Below, one piece after another: positions 1-5,638 of a DNA stretch of 8,314 nt. The translations under genes and the position numbers were made by a program. The notes under the pieces were generated by a model. It searched no databases and was not told the origin of the DNA. It saw only the letters and a list, made by a program, of their open reading frames with translations. Source of the stretch: JBFGSX01 sp041581335 (lineage in GTDB: Archaea; Thermoplasmatota; E2; JACPAO01; JAHFTW01). The stretch's first letter is position 1; each line of letters opens with the position of its first letter. The stretch covers positions 1 through 8,314 of the forward strand of contig JBFIDG010000089.1 in NCBI GenBank assembly GCA_041581335.1, written 5' to 3'.

Positions 1-158
1 ACCACGAGGCCAAGCACGTGCGCCGGCGGCAGGGTCACGTTCTGCACCGGCACGGGGACATCCGGCATTCCGTCGTCTTCCACTGTATCATTGCCCCCAG
101 AGCCGAAGCAACCCGTGAGAGCCATGGTGAGAAACAGCAACGCGACCAGTTTGTGCAT
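1..158 (-). CDS. Partial secreted lipoprotein-like protein (N-terminal 52 residues)
   Basis: Reading the minus strand from the ATG at 158-156 gives an open frame that runs off the left edge. It starts MHKLVALLFLTMALTGC: one Lys, a hydrophobic core, then the lipobox LTGC with the candidate lipidated Cys at residue 17. After it comes a flexible Gly/Ser/Asp/Glu-rich and then Pro/Val-rich stretch (residues 18-45), as is usual for a tether between a lipid anchor and an outer domain. An N-V-T sequon lies at residues 40-42. An in-frame TAA lies upstream with no other ATG between, which fixes the start; GGAG at 166-163 sits 4 bases before it. The functional domain lies outside the window, so substrate-binding protein, redox protein or hypothetical lipoprotein are all possible. 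It is on the same strand as the ATP synthase genes but separated from atpB by 118 bases with a terminator-like tract, so probably a separate unit. The gene is inferred from signal-peptide logic; no family is recognised. Confidence 0.7.
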   Translation of the reverse strand, partial: MHKLVALLFLTMALTGCFGSGGNDTVEDDGMPDVPVPVQNVTLPPAHVLGLV

Positions 159-188
159 GCGACTCCATTGGAGTGGGGCTTGTTAGGG

Positions 189-208
189 TTGCGTCCTGCG
201 TGACGCAA
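189..208. repeat. Perfect 7-bp inverted repeat with 6-base loop
   Basis: TTGCGTC (189-195), loop CTGCGT (196-201), GACGCAA (202-208). It lies 30 bases upstream of the lipoprotein ATG and about 70 bases past the atpB stop. It could fold as an RNA hairpin or serve as a dyad operator for the lipoprotein gene; the sequence alone does not decide between these. Confidence 0.55.
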
Positions 209-218
209 AGCGCGCGCT
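209..218. repeat. 10-bp perfect palindrome AGCGCGCGCT
   Basis: Self-complementary AGCGCGCGCT directly abuts the inverted repeat at 189-208. Together they make a 30-bp block of dyad symmetry between the terminator-like tract and the lipoprotein gene. Alternating GC makes short palindromes likely in high-GC DNA, so alone it is weak. Confidence 0.4.
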
Positions 219-226
219 CAGGAATC

Positions 227-262
227 AAGAAAACAAAAGAAGGGAGGAGAAAGGGAAGAAGG
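227..262 (-). terminator. Polypyrimidine/oligo-T tract, likely transcription terminator of the atp operon
   Basis: The tract starts 14 bases past the atpB TAG. The minus strand is pyrimidine in 35 of 36 positions and ends in TTTTGTTTTCTT (238-227). Archaeal RNA polymerase is known to terminate at T-rich stretches in the non-template strand without needing a hairpin. The position right after the last synthase gene, and the contrast with the high-GC surroundings, support this call. No strong hairpin precedes it. The termination function is inferred. Confidence 0.6.
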
Positions 263-276
263 AACTCAGACGACGT

Positions 277-1671
277 CTAAGCCGCCGCAGACTTGCGGTG
301 GTTCGGGTGCCAGGCTTCCAAGGTTTCCTTGTCAATCCGGGTCAGGATGTCCTCGTCGACGGTGGCCAGGAGATCCCAGGCCAGGTCCAGCGTATCTTCG
401 ATGGACCGGTCGTCGTCGTGGCCTTGGCGCACGTACTGGTTCTCGAACAGTTCGGCGAATTCCAGAATCTGCAGGTCGCGCTTCGAGAGAGCGTCCTTGC
501 CGACGATGGCCACGAGACCACGCAGGTCACGGCCTTCGGCGTACAAAGCGTAGCACTGGTCGCTGACCTTCTTGTGGTCGTCGCGGGTCTTCTCGCCACC
601 GATGCCGGCGTTCATCAGCCGGGACAGGCTGGGAAGCACGTTGATCGGGGGGTAGATGCCCTTCCGGTGAAGTTCACGGGAAATCACAATCTGGCCTTCG
701 GTGATGTAACCGGACAGGTCAGGGATGGGGTGCGTGATGTCGTCACCGGGCATGGTGAGAATCGGGAACTGGGTCACGGAGCCTTGGCGGCCCTTGATGA
801 CACCGGCGCGTTCGTACAGGGACGCCAGGTCCGTGTACATGTAGCCAGGGTAACCACGGCGGCCAGGCACTTCTTCACGAGCAGCACCAATCTGACGCAG
901 GGCCTCACAGTAGTTCGTGACATCCGTGAAGATGACGAGCACGTGGTAGCCGAGGTCGAAGGCCAGGTACTCCGCCGCCGTCAGGGCCAGGCGAGGCGTC
1001 AGGAGACGCTCGACGGCCGGGTCGTCAGCGAGGTTCTGGAAGATGACGGCGCGTTCGAGAGCACCGGTGCGCTCGAACTCGTTCATGAACTTCTTGGCTT
1101 CCTCGTTGGTGATGCCCATGGCAGCGAAGACGACAGCGAACTGTTCGTCGGTGCCGCGCACCTTGGCCTGACGGGCCACTTGCAGAGCGATGTCGTTGTG
1201 GGGCAGACCGCTACCCGAGAAGATCGGGAGCTTCTGGCCACGGACCAGCGAGTTGTTGCCGTCGATCGTACTGATACCAGTCTGGATGAAGGCACTCGGG
1301 CTCTGGCGGCTGTACGGGTTGATGGCAGCGCCGATGATGTCCCGGTACTCGTCCGGGATGATCTCGGGGCCACCGTCGATGGGGCTGCCTGCACCGCTGA
1401 AGACGCGGCCAAGGATGTCCTTGCTGAGACCGAACTTGATGGTCTCGCCAAGGAACTTGACGGTCGTCTTGTCGTTGTCGATACCGGAGGTACCCTCGAA
1501 CACCTGAACGACCACTTGGTGTTCGCTGGTGTCAAGGACCTGGCCGCGGCGGCTGCTGCCGTCGGGGAGTTTCAGGTCGACGAGCTCGCCGTAACCGACG
1601 GCGTGCGTCTTCTCGACGAAGACAAGGGGACCCTTGACTTCGCGGATGGTGCGGTATTCTTGCTGGACCAT
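277..1671 (-). CDS. atpB: A-type ATP synthase subunit B (regulatory/non-catalytic head subunit)
   Basis: 464 residues, the usual family length. Three B subunits alternate with three A subunits in the cytoplasmic A1 head and shape the nucleotide sites at their interfaces. The N-terminal beta-barrel covers about residues 1-75. The P-loop position is degenerate, FSGSGLPHND at 151-160, without the Walker Lys, as is characteristic of B. FTDVTNYCEALR lies at 248-259, EEVPGRRGYPGYMYTDLASL at 266-285, and the ATPase alpha/beta signature PPINVLPSLS at 341-350, followed by the conserved Arg351. The C-terminal helical domain (about 365-455) ends in a short SAAA tail. Start: the ATG overlaps the atpA stop by one base (TAATG) and has a strong site AAGGAGGT at 1688-1681, 9 bases upstream. 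The open frame continues upstream inside atpA, but there it is only a shadow frame. This is the last synthase gene; atpD, which often follows, is absent. Confidence 0.97.
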   Translation of the reverse strand: MVQQEYRTIREVKGPLVFVEKTHAVGYGELVDLKLPDGSSRRGQVLDTSEHQVVVQVFEGTSGIDNDKTTVKFLGETIKFGLSKDILGRVFSGAGSPIDGGPEIIPDEYRDIIGAAINPYSRQSPSAFIQTGISTIDGNNSLVRGQKLPIFSGSGLPHNDIALQVARQAKVRGTDEQFAVVFAAMGITNEEAKKFMNEFERTGALERAVIFQNLADDPAVERLLTPRLALTAAEYLAFDLGYHVLVIFTDVTNYCEALRQIGAAREEVPGRRGYPGYMYTDLASLYERAGVIKGRQGSVTQFPILTMPGDDITHPIPDLSGYITEGQIVISRELHRKGIYPPINVLPSLSRLMNAGIGGEKTRDDHKKVSDQCYALYAEGRDLRGLVAIVGKDALSKRDLQILEFAELFENQYVRQGHDDDRSIEDTLDLAWDLLATVDEDILTRIDKETLEAWHPNHRKSAAA

Positions 1672-3431
1672 TAGGCAACGACCTCCTTCTTGCCGGCGTT
1701 GATGTCTGCGAAGGTCTTCTCGAGCTTCTTGTTGACGGCCGCGATGGCGGTCTCGAAGTCGGCCTCGAAGCGGGAGCGGGCCAGGTCGGTGGCGACGGGC
1801 AGGCCGACGAGGTCGCGGGCCTGGGCGCCGTTGACGAGCGCTTCCTGGGCCAGCGCATCGAAGCGCAGGATCGTCTTCCAAAGACCGTAGTCCTTCTGCA
1901 AGCTGCTGCTGGCGTCGACGGCGTCGAAACCATTCTGCTGCAAGTACACTTCACGCAGGAGACGCGCGGTCTCCAAGGTGACCTGTTGTTCGGTCGGCAG
2001 CGCGTCGGAACCGACGAGCTGCACGATCTCTTGCAGTTCAGCTTCCTTCTGCAGGATCTCCATCACGTGCGACTTGACCTCGTTCCAGTCGGCGGCCACA
2101 GTCGAGCTGTAGTATTCGCCGAGGAACTCAGGGTACAAGGAGTACGAGTTGAGCCAGTTGATGGCGGGGAAGTGGCGGCGCTGAGCAAGCTTGGCGTCGA
2201 GGGCCCAGAACACCTTCACGATACGCAGGGTGGCCTGCGTGACGGGTTCCGAGAAGTCACCGCCGGCGGGGGACACGGCACCGATGACGGAGACCGAGCC
2301 TTCCTCGCCGTTGAGGGTCGTGCAGCGACCAGCGCGCTCGTAGAACTCGGAGAGACGAGCGGAGAGGTAAGCAGGGTAGCCTTCCTCACCAGGCATCTCT
2401 TCGAGACGGCTGCTGATCTCACGCATGGCTTCGGCCCACCGGGAGGTGGAGTCCGCCATCAGGGCCACGTCGTAGCCCATGTCGCGGTAGTACTCGGCGA
2501 TGGTGATGCCGGTGTAGCAGCTGGCTTCACGGGCAGCCACGGGCATGTTGCTCGTGTTGGCGATGAGGCAGGTGCGGTCCATCAGGGGGTTGCCGGACTG
2601 AGGGTCCTCAAGGTGAGGGAACTCGTCCAACACTTCGGTCATCTCGTTGCCGCGTTCGCCGCAACCGATGTACATGACCACCTGGGCGTCAGAGTACTTG
2701 GCCAGGGACTGCTGGGTGACCGTCTTGCCGGATCCGAAGGGACCGGGGATGGCCGCCGTGCCGCCCTTGGCGATGGGGAACAGACCGTCGAGGATGCGCA
2801 TACCGGTGTTCAGGGGAACGGTGGGCAGCTGCTTCTCGGCGTAGGGGCGAGGAGCACGTACGGGCCACTTGTGCATCAAGCGGATCTCGGTGCCGTCGTC
2901 CATCTTGCCGATGACGTCGTCGACGGTGAAGCTGCCGGATTTGATCTCCTTCAGCTTGCCGCCCGCCTTGTTCGGGGGCAGCATGATCTTGTGGAGGACG
3001 GTGGTGCTTTCCTGCACGGTGCCGACGACTTCGCCAGGGTTGACGTGGTCGCCGGGCTTCTTCGTGGCCGTGAAGTCCCACTTCTTCTCGTGGTCGAGAC
3101 CGGGGACGTCGACACCACGAAGGATGAAGTCGCCCATCTGGTCCTGAAGAGCTTCTAGCGGGCGCTGGATCCCGTCGTAGATGCTCGTCATCAGGCCAGG
3201 GCCGAGTTCGACGACGAGGGGCAGTCCGGTGTTTTCGACGGGCTCGCCGGGCTTGACGCCGGACGTGTCCTCGTACACCTGGATGATTGAGTGGTCACCC
3301 TCAATTTGGATGACCTCACCCATGAGGCGTTCATCGCCTACGCGGACGATATCGTACATCCGAGGCTTGATGCCAACGGCTGTCACGACGGGTCCGGAGA
3401 CGCGGTACACAGTTCCTTTTGCTTCTACCAT
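1671..3431 (-). CDS. atpA: A-type ATP synthase subunit A (catalytic head subunit)
   Basis: 586 residues, standard for an archaeal A subunit. It binds ADP and phosphate, or ATP, and performs the chemistry of synthesis or hydrolysis in the A1 head. The N-terminal barrel covers about 1-75. The A-type-specific non-homologous (bulge) region lies at about 110-190. The Walker A motif GPFGSGKT is at 230-237 with Lys236; GCGERGNE at 256-263 carries the catalytic-region glutamate; LMADSTSRWAEA at 324-335 is the Walker B region; EEMPGEEGYPAYLSARLSEF is at 344-363. The C-terminal helical domain covers about 445-580. Start: ATG at 3431, overlapping the end of atpF by 7 bases, with the family-typical beginning MVEAKGTVYRVSGPVV; the ribosome site is weak (GGTG), which suggests translational coupling to atpF. 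The P-loop is uninterrupted, so there is no intein at the site where several archaeal AtpA proteins, including Thermoplasma and Pyrococcus, carry one. The stop overlaps the atpB start. Confidence 0.98.
   Translation of the reverse strand: MVEAKGTVYRVSGPVVTAVGIKPRMYDIVRVGDERLMGEVIQIEGDHSIIQVYEDTSGVKPGEPVENTGLPLVVELGPGLMTSIYDGIQRPLEALQDQMGDFILRGVDVPGLDHEKKWDFTATKKPGDHVNPGEVVGTVQESTTVLHKIMLPPNKAGGKLKEIKSGSFTVDDVIGKMDDGTEIRLMHKWPVRAPRPYAEKQLPTVPLNTGMRILDGLFPIAKGGTAAIPGPFGSGKTVTQQSLAKYSDAQVVMYIGCGERGNEMTEVLDEFPHLEDPQSGNPLMDRTCLIANTSNMPVAAREASCYTGITIAEYYRDMGYDVALMADSTSRWAEAMREISSRLEEMPGEEGYPAYLSARLSEFYERAGRCTTLNGEEGSVSVIGAVSPAGGDFSEPVTQATLRIVKVFWALDAKLAQRRHFPAINWLNSYSLYPEFLGEYYSSTVAADWNEVKSHVMEILQKEAELQEIVQLVGSDALPTEQQVTLETARLLREVYLQQNGFDAVDASSSLQKDYGLWKTILRFDALAQEALVNGAQARDLVGLPVATDLARSRFEADFETAIAAVNKKLEKTFADINAGKKEVVA
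1681..1688 (-). promoter_or_regulatory. Strong Shine-Dalgarno site for atpB
   Basis: AAGGAGGT on the minus strand, 9 bases before the atpB ATG and inside the 3' end of atpA (it encodes part of GKKEVVA). It decides the atpB start at 1671 over upstream in-frame codons, and it is the best match to the anti-SD sequence in the window. Confidence 0.8.
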
Positions 3432-3721
3432 AGGTCGACACCGACTGCTTGCTTGATCTTCTCTCGAAGAGTGTTATCTTCCTCCATTCCCACAGCGACA
3501 AGGGTGGGTCGGACGGAGGTGGCGATTTTGTCGCGAAGACGCGGCTCCAGCGTTTGCACGCTGGCCGTGTCCATGACGAGGATGCTGACATCTTCGTCGG
3601 CCATTGCCTCACGGACGGCGCCCGCAAGGGCGTCGCCTTCAGCGGTCCAGATCTTGCGGATCCCAGCCAGGCGGAAGCCCAGCGTGAAGGATTCGGTTCC
3701 GGCTACTGCGAGTTGCGTCAT
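3425..3721 (-). CDS. atpF: A-type ATP synthase subunit F (central-rotor subunit)
   Basis: 98 residues, matching the usual length of about 100. Subunit F is a small Rossmann-like protein that binds subunit D in the central shaft, and is thought to modulate ATP hydrolysis. Visible family features are GFRLAGI at 15-21, an acidic helix region around 27-45, the hydrophobic strand SILVMD at 46-51, the strand RPTLVAVG at 71-78 and the C-terminal helix LREKIKQAVGVDLW at 85-98. Start: its ATG overlaps the atpC stop as ATGA (4 bases), with GGGAG 9 bases upstream inside atpC. Its end overlaps atpA by 7 bases, so C, F and A are probably translationally coupled. Longer upstream frames read into atpC and lack family character. 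The partner gene atpD is not in this window. Confidence 0.93.
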   Translation of the reverse strand: MTQLAVAGTESFTLGFRLAGIRKIWTAEGDALAGAVREAMADEDVSILVMDTASVQTLEPRLRDKIATSVRPTLVAVGMEEDNTLREKIKQAVGVDLW

Positions 3722-4788
3722 TGGATGAGCTCCCGGAGGCGTTCTTCGTTCAGGCCTGCGGCCTTGCCACGCGCCAAGGCGCGCAGCGTCACGACCTCCT
3801 GGTCCTTGCGGGCCAGGAAGACGAGGATGGGGATGATGGACAAGGGGTTGGCGTGGCCGAGCTTGTCTAGGCTCGCTTGGTGCCACTGCTTCAGCGCGGT
3901 CTGGAAGGGTGCCAGTCGGCCAGCGTCCTTGCTGGCGCTCGCGGCTTGGACCAATACCTCAGGGAGGCCGATCTCCGCCAGGAGATCACGGAAACCGGTG
4001 AGGTCCTCAGCCTGCGAGAGCCGCATGACCTGGGCGACCTTGATGGCACTGCCACCGGGGATGACGTACGGGGAGAAGTCGCTCTTCTGTCCCGTCGCGA
4101 CCCAGCGAGCTGCGTTCTGCAGGTTGCGCGCGTCGATCTCTTGGCGCACGAACTGCCGCATCTCCTTGGTCCCGCGCTGCTTGGAGGATTCTAGGCTCTC
4201 CAGCAGGAAGTGGAAGTAGGCTTTGTCCAGGGCGTCCTCGTACGCCGAGAGTCCGGCGTCCGCAGGGACCTGGGCGAGTACTTTGGCCCATTGCGCGGCG
4301 ACGCCACCTTGGCGCGCGAGCGCCTTGGCGATGTCGTCCGGCGTGCGCACATCGTCGGCCAGCAGAGGCTGGAAGATACCGTACGTGTCGAGGTCCTCTA
4401 GAAGGAGTTCCTTCAGGAGTTCGTCCCGACCGGCCCCGGCGTTCTTGCCACGCATCACGGTCTTGATGTCCGCGATCAGGTGGCGGGCCAGGTATAGGCT
4501 GACCAGTTCCCCGCCGCCGCCGTCCAGCATGTGCCGGACCGCCGCATTGGTGCGCTCTTCGTTGACGGTGAGCGCCGCTTCGATGAGCTCGAGTCCAGAG
4601 AACCGGGCGGACAACTCGTCCACGTCGGCCTTGTACGTCGACTCCTCGATGTACCGAGTGATCTCACTCAGGTCCATCTTGAGGAGTTTCTCGTACTCCG
4701 ACCGGGGGATGAGCTTCGCTCGGCGTGCCTGGACACGCGCCACTGCGTAGGGGTAATTCGTCTTCTTCGCGCCGATGTGCAGGGCCAT
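3718..4788 (-). CDS. atpC: A-type ATP synthase subunit C (V-type d-like rotor adaptor)
   Basis: 356 residues, family-typical. This funnel-shaped, all-helical protein caps the K ring and connects it to the central stalk (D/F); it is homologous to subunit d of V-ATPases. Visible family features are YPYAVARVQARRAKLI at 12-27; the ARHLIADIKTVMRGK segment at 101-115; the DKAYFHFLLESL helix at 188-199; EIDARNLQN at 217-225, one of the internal repeat elements; and PLSIIPILVFLARKDQEV at 315-332 followed by LRALARGKAAGL at 335-346. Start: ATG at 4788, 5 bases after the atpE stop, giving MALHIGAKKTNYPYAV, the typical N-terminus. No good SD lies before it, which suggests reinitiation after atpE. The frame extends another 102 codons upstream inside atpE, but that part is Arg/His-rich shadow translation. 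The end overlaps atpF by 4 bases. Confidence 0.94.
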   Translation of the reverse strand: MALHIGAKKTNYPYAVARVQARRAKLIPRSEYEKLLKMDLSEITRYIEESTYKADVDELSARFSGLELIEAALTVNEERTNAAVRHMLDGGGGELVSLYLARHLIADIKTVMRGKNAGAGRDELLKELLLEDLDTYGIFQPLLADDVRTPDDIAKALARQGGVAAQWAKVLAQVPADAGLSAYEDALDKAYFHFLLESLESSKQRGTKEMRQFVRQEIDARNLQNAARWVATGQKSDFSPYVIPGGSAIKVAQVMRLSQAEDLTGFRDLLAEIGLPEVLVQAASASKDAGRLAPFQTALKQWHQASLDKLGHANPLSIIPILVFLARKDQEVVTLRALARGKAAGLNEERLRELIQ

Positions 4789-4793
4789 AGTGC

Positions 4794-5348
4794 TCAACTG
4801 AACAATCCTGCTTCTTGTTTCAGGACGTCGCGCCACATATCCGCAAGCTGCGTCTCGTAGCTCAGGTCGAGGCGGTTGGCCCCGTCTTCGCTCTCGACGA
4901 CGATGCCGCCGATGATGTCCGCTTCGCCGCCGTACGTGTACGTGTCCTGTGCCTTCAGTGCGTCCGCGTCCTTGGCCGCGCCGAACACGGTGCCCTTGGC
5001 GATGACGCCTTGGGCCGTCTTCAGGAGCGCGGTGATGTGCTTCTTGCGCGTGGCGGCCGGCAGGTCGCCGAACCCTTCCAGCACGGTGCTCCACAGGTCA
5101 GCGCGGAGCTCCGCTTCGGTCGTCAGGACCGATTTGCGGGCTTCGAATTCGCTGCTGCTGCGGATCTGTGCGTGGAGCTGGGCGGCGTCGCGCTCGGCGG
5201 CCATCATGCGTTCAGCAAGGTACGCGTCGGCTTTGTCTTTGGCTGCAGCGAGGATGCGGGCCACTTCGGCGTTCGCCTCGTCCAGCTTGCGCTGGGCTCG
5301 GTGATCGCCGTCGCGGCGCACTTCCCCGATGACCTGCTCGAGTCCCAT
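4794..5348 (-). CDS. atpE: A-type ATP synthase subunit E (peripheral stalk)
   Basis: 184 residues, in the usual range. Subunit E pairs with H to make the peripheral stalks that hold the A/B head static against the membrane stator I. The N-terminal half (about 1-95) is a long, charged, Ala-rich helix suited to a right-handed coiled coil with H (for example LDEANAEVARILAAAKDKAD at 22-41). The C-terminal half is the globular head-binding domain, with the recognisable YGGEADIIGGIVVES around 138-152 and NRLDLSYETQL around 157-167. Start: ATG at 5348, with GGAG at 5358-5355, 6 bases upstream; it follows the atpK stop by 12 bases. The stop is 5 bases before atpC. In archaea this subunit is called E; it is not the bacterial atpE (c subunit). 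Confidence 0.94.
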   Translation of the reverse strand: MGLEQVIGEVRRDGDHRAQRKLDEANAEVARILAAAKDKADAYLAERMMAAERDAAQLHAQIRSSSEFEARKSVLTTEAELRADLWSTVLEGFGDLPAATRKKHITALLKTAQGVIAKGTVFGAAKDADALKAQDTYTYGGEADIIGGIVVESEDGANRLDLSYETQLADMWRDVLKQEAGLFS

Positions 5349-5360
5349 GGGTCACTCCGC

Positions 5361-5600
5361 CTAAACGGCGGTGCCCATGTTGAGCCAGAGCAGGATAGCC
5401 GTGACGAGGCCGAAGATGACGATGGTCTCCGGGATGACCGTCAGGACGAGGCCTTTACCGAAGTTCTTCTCGTCTTCGGCGGTGGCGCCAACGGCGGCCG
5501 CACCGATGCTCTGCTGGGCGAGCGCGGTAGCGATGCCGGCGAGGCCGACAGCGAGACCGGCGCCGATTGCGATAAGTCCGTCTCCGATTCCGATTGCCAT
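5361..5600 (-). CDS. atpK: A-type ATP synthase subunit K (rotor ring proteolipid, c subunit)
   Basis: 79 residues forming a two-helix hairpin; several copies make the membrane rotor ring that carries H+ or Na+. Helix 1 (about 5-35) is rich in Gly/Ala (IAIGAGLAVGLAGIATALAQ). The polar loop AEDEKNFGKG is at 41-50, and helix 2 (about 51-75) contains VIPETIVIFGLV with the ion-binding Glu58, preceded by Pro57 and followed by Thr59. Gln29 and Gln30 lie in helix 1; Gln29 aligns by eye with Gln32 of the Ilyobacter tartaricus Na+ site, but the Tyr position of that site is Phe62 here, so the coupling ion is uncertain. Start: ATG at 5600, with AAGGAG at 5615-5610, 9 bases upstream. It has a single hairpin, not the duplicated form seen in some archaea and eukaryotes. 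It has its own A-rich leader, which fits a need for many copies. Confidence 0.96.
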   Translation of the reverse strand: MAIGIGDGLIAIGAGLAVGLAGIATALAQQSIGAAAVGATAEDEKNFGKGLVLTVIPETIVIFGLVTAILLWLNMGTAV

Positions 5601-5638
5601 GGTTTTGTTCTCCTTGTTTTTGGGTGGGAAAAAGGGGT
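5601..5638 (-). promoter_or_regulatory. A-rich leader with Shine-Dalgarno site before atpK; T5 run after atpI
   Basis: This 38-base gap is the largest in the operon. Read on the minus strand it has CCCCTTTTTCCC just after the atpI stop and then an A-rich, probably unstructured stretch with AAGGAG (5615-5610) 9 bases before the ATG. This layout suggests a strong translation start for the multi-copy ring subunit. The T5 run could cause mild pausing or RNA processing, but it is too short to call a terminator. Confidence 0.6.

Noticed and set aside
18..203. 61-codon open frame on the plus strand
   Set aside because: It is antisense to the lipoprotein start, whose signal peptide and lipobox are far more convincing.
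298..1674. 458-codon open frame on the plus strand
   Set aside because: It lies antisense to atpB over its whole length; its translation has no recognisable family features and is explained by the GC-rich codon use of atpB.
1672..1881. N-terminal extension of atpB by 70 codons
   Set aside because: The extension reads Arg/Pro-rich shadow translation within atpA; the ATG at 1671 has a strong SD site and gives the family-typical N-terminus.
2721..2744. Possible intein at the AtpA P-loop
   Set aside because: GPFGSGKTVTQQSL is continuous and the protein has the normal length of 586 residues, so no intein is present.
1986..3158. 390-codon open frame on the plus strand
   Set aside because: Antisense shadow of atpA, with a low-complexity Gly/Val/Asp/His translation and no ribosome site worth noting.
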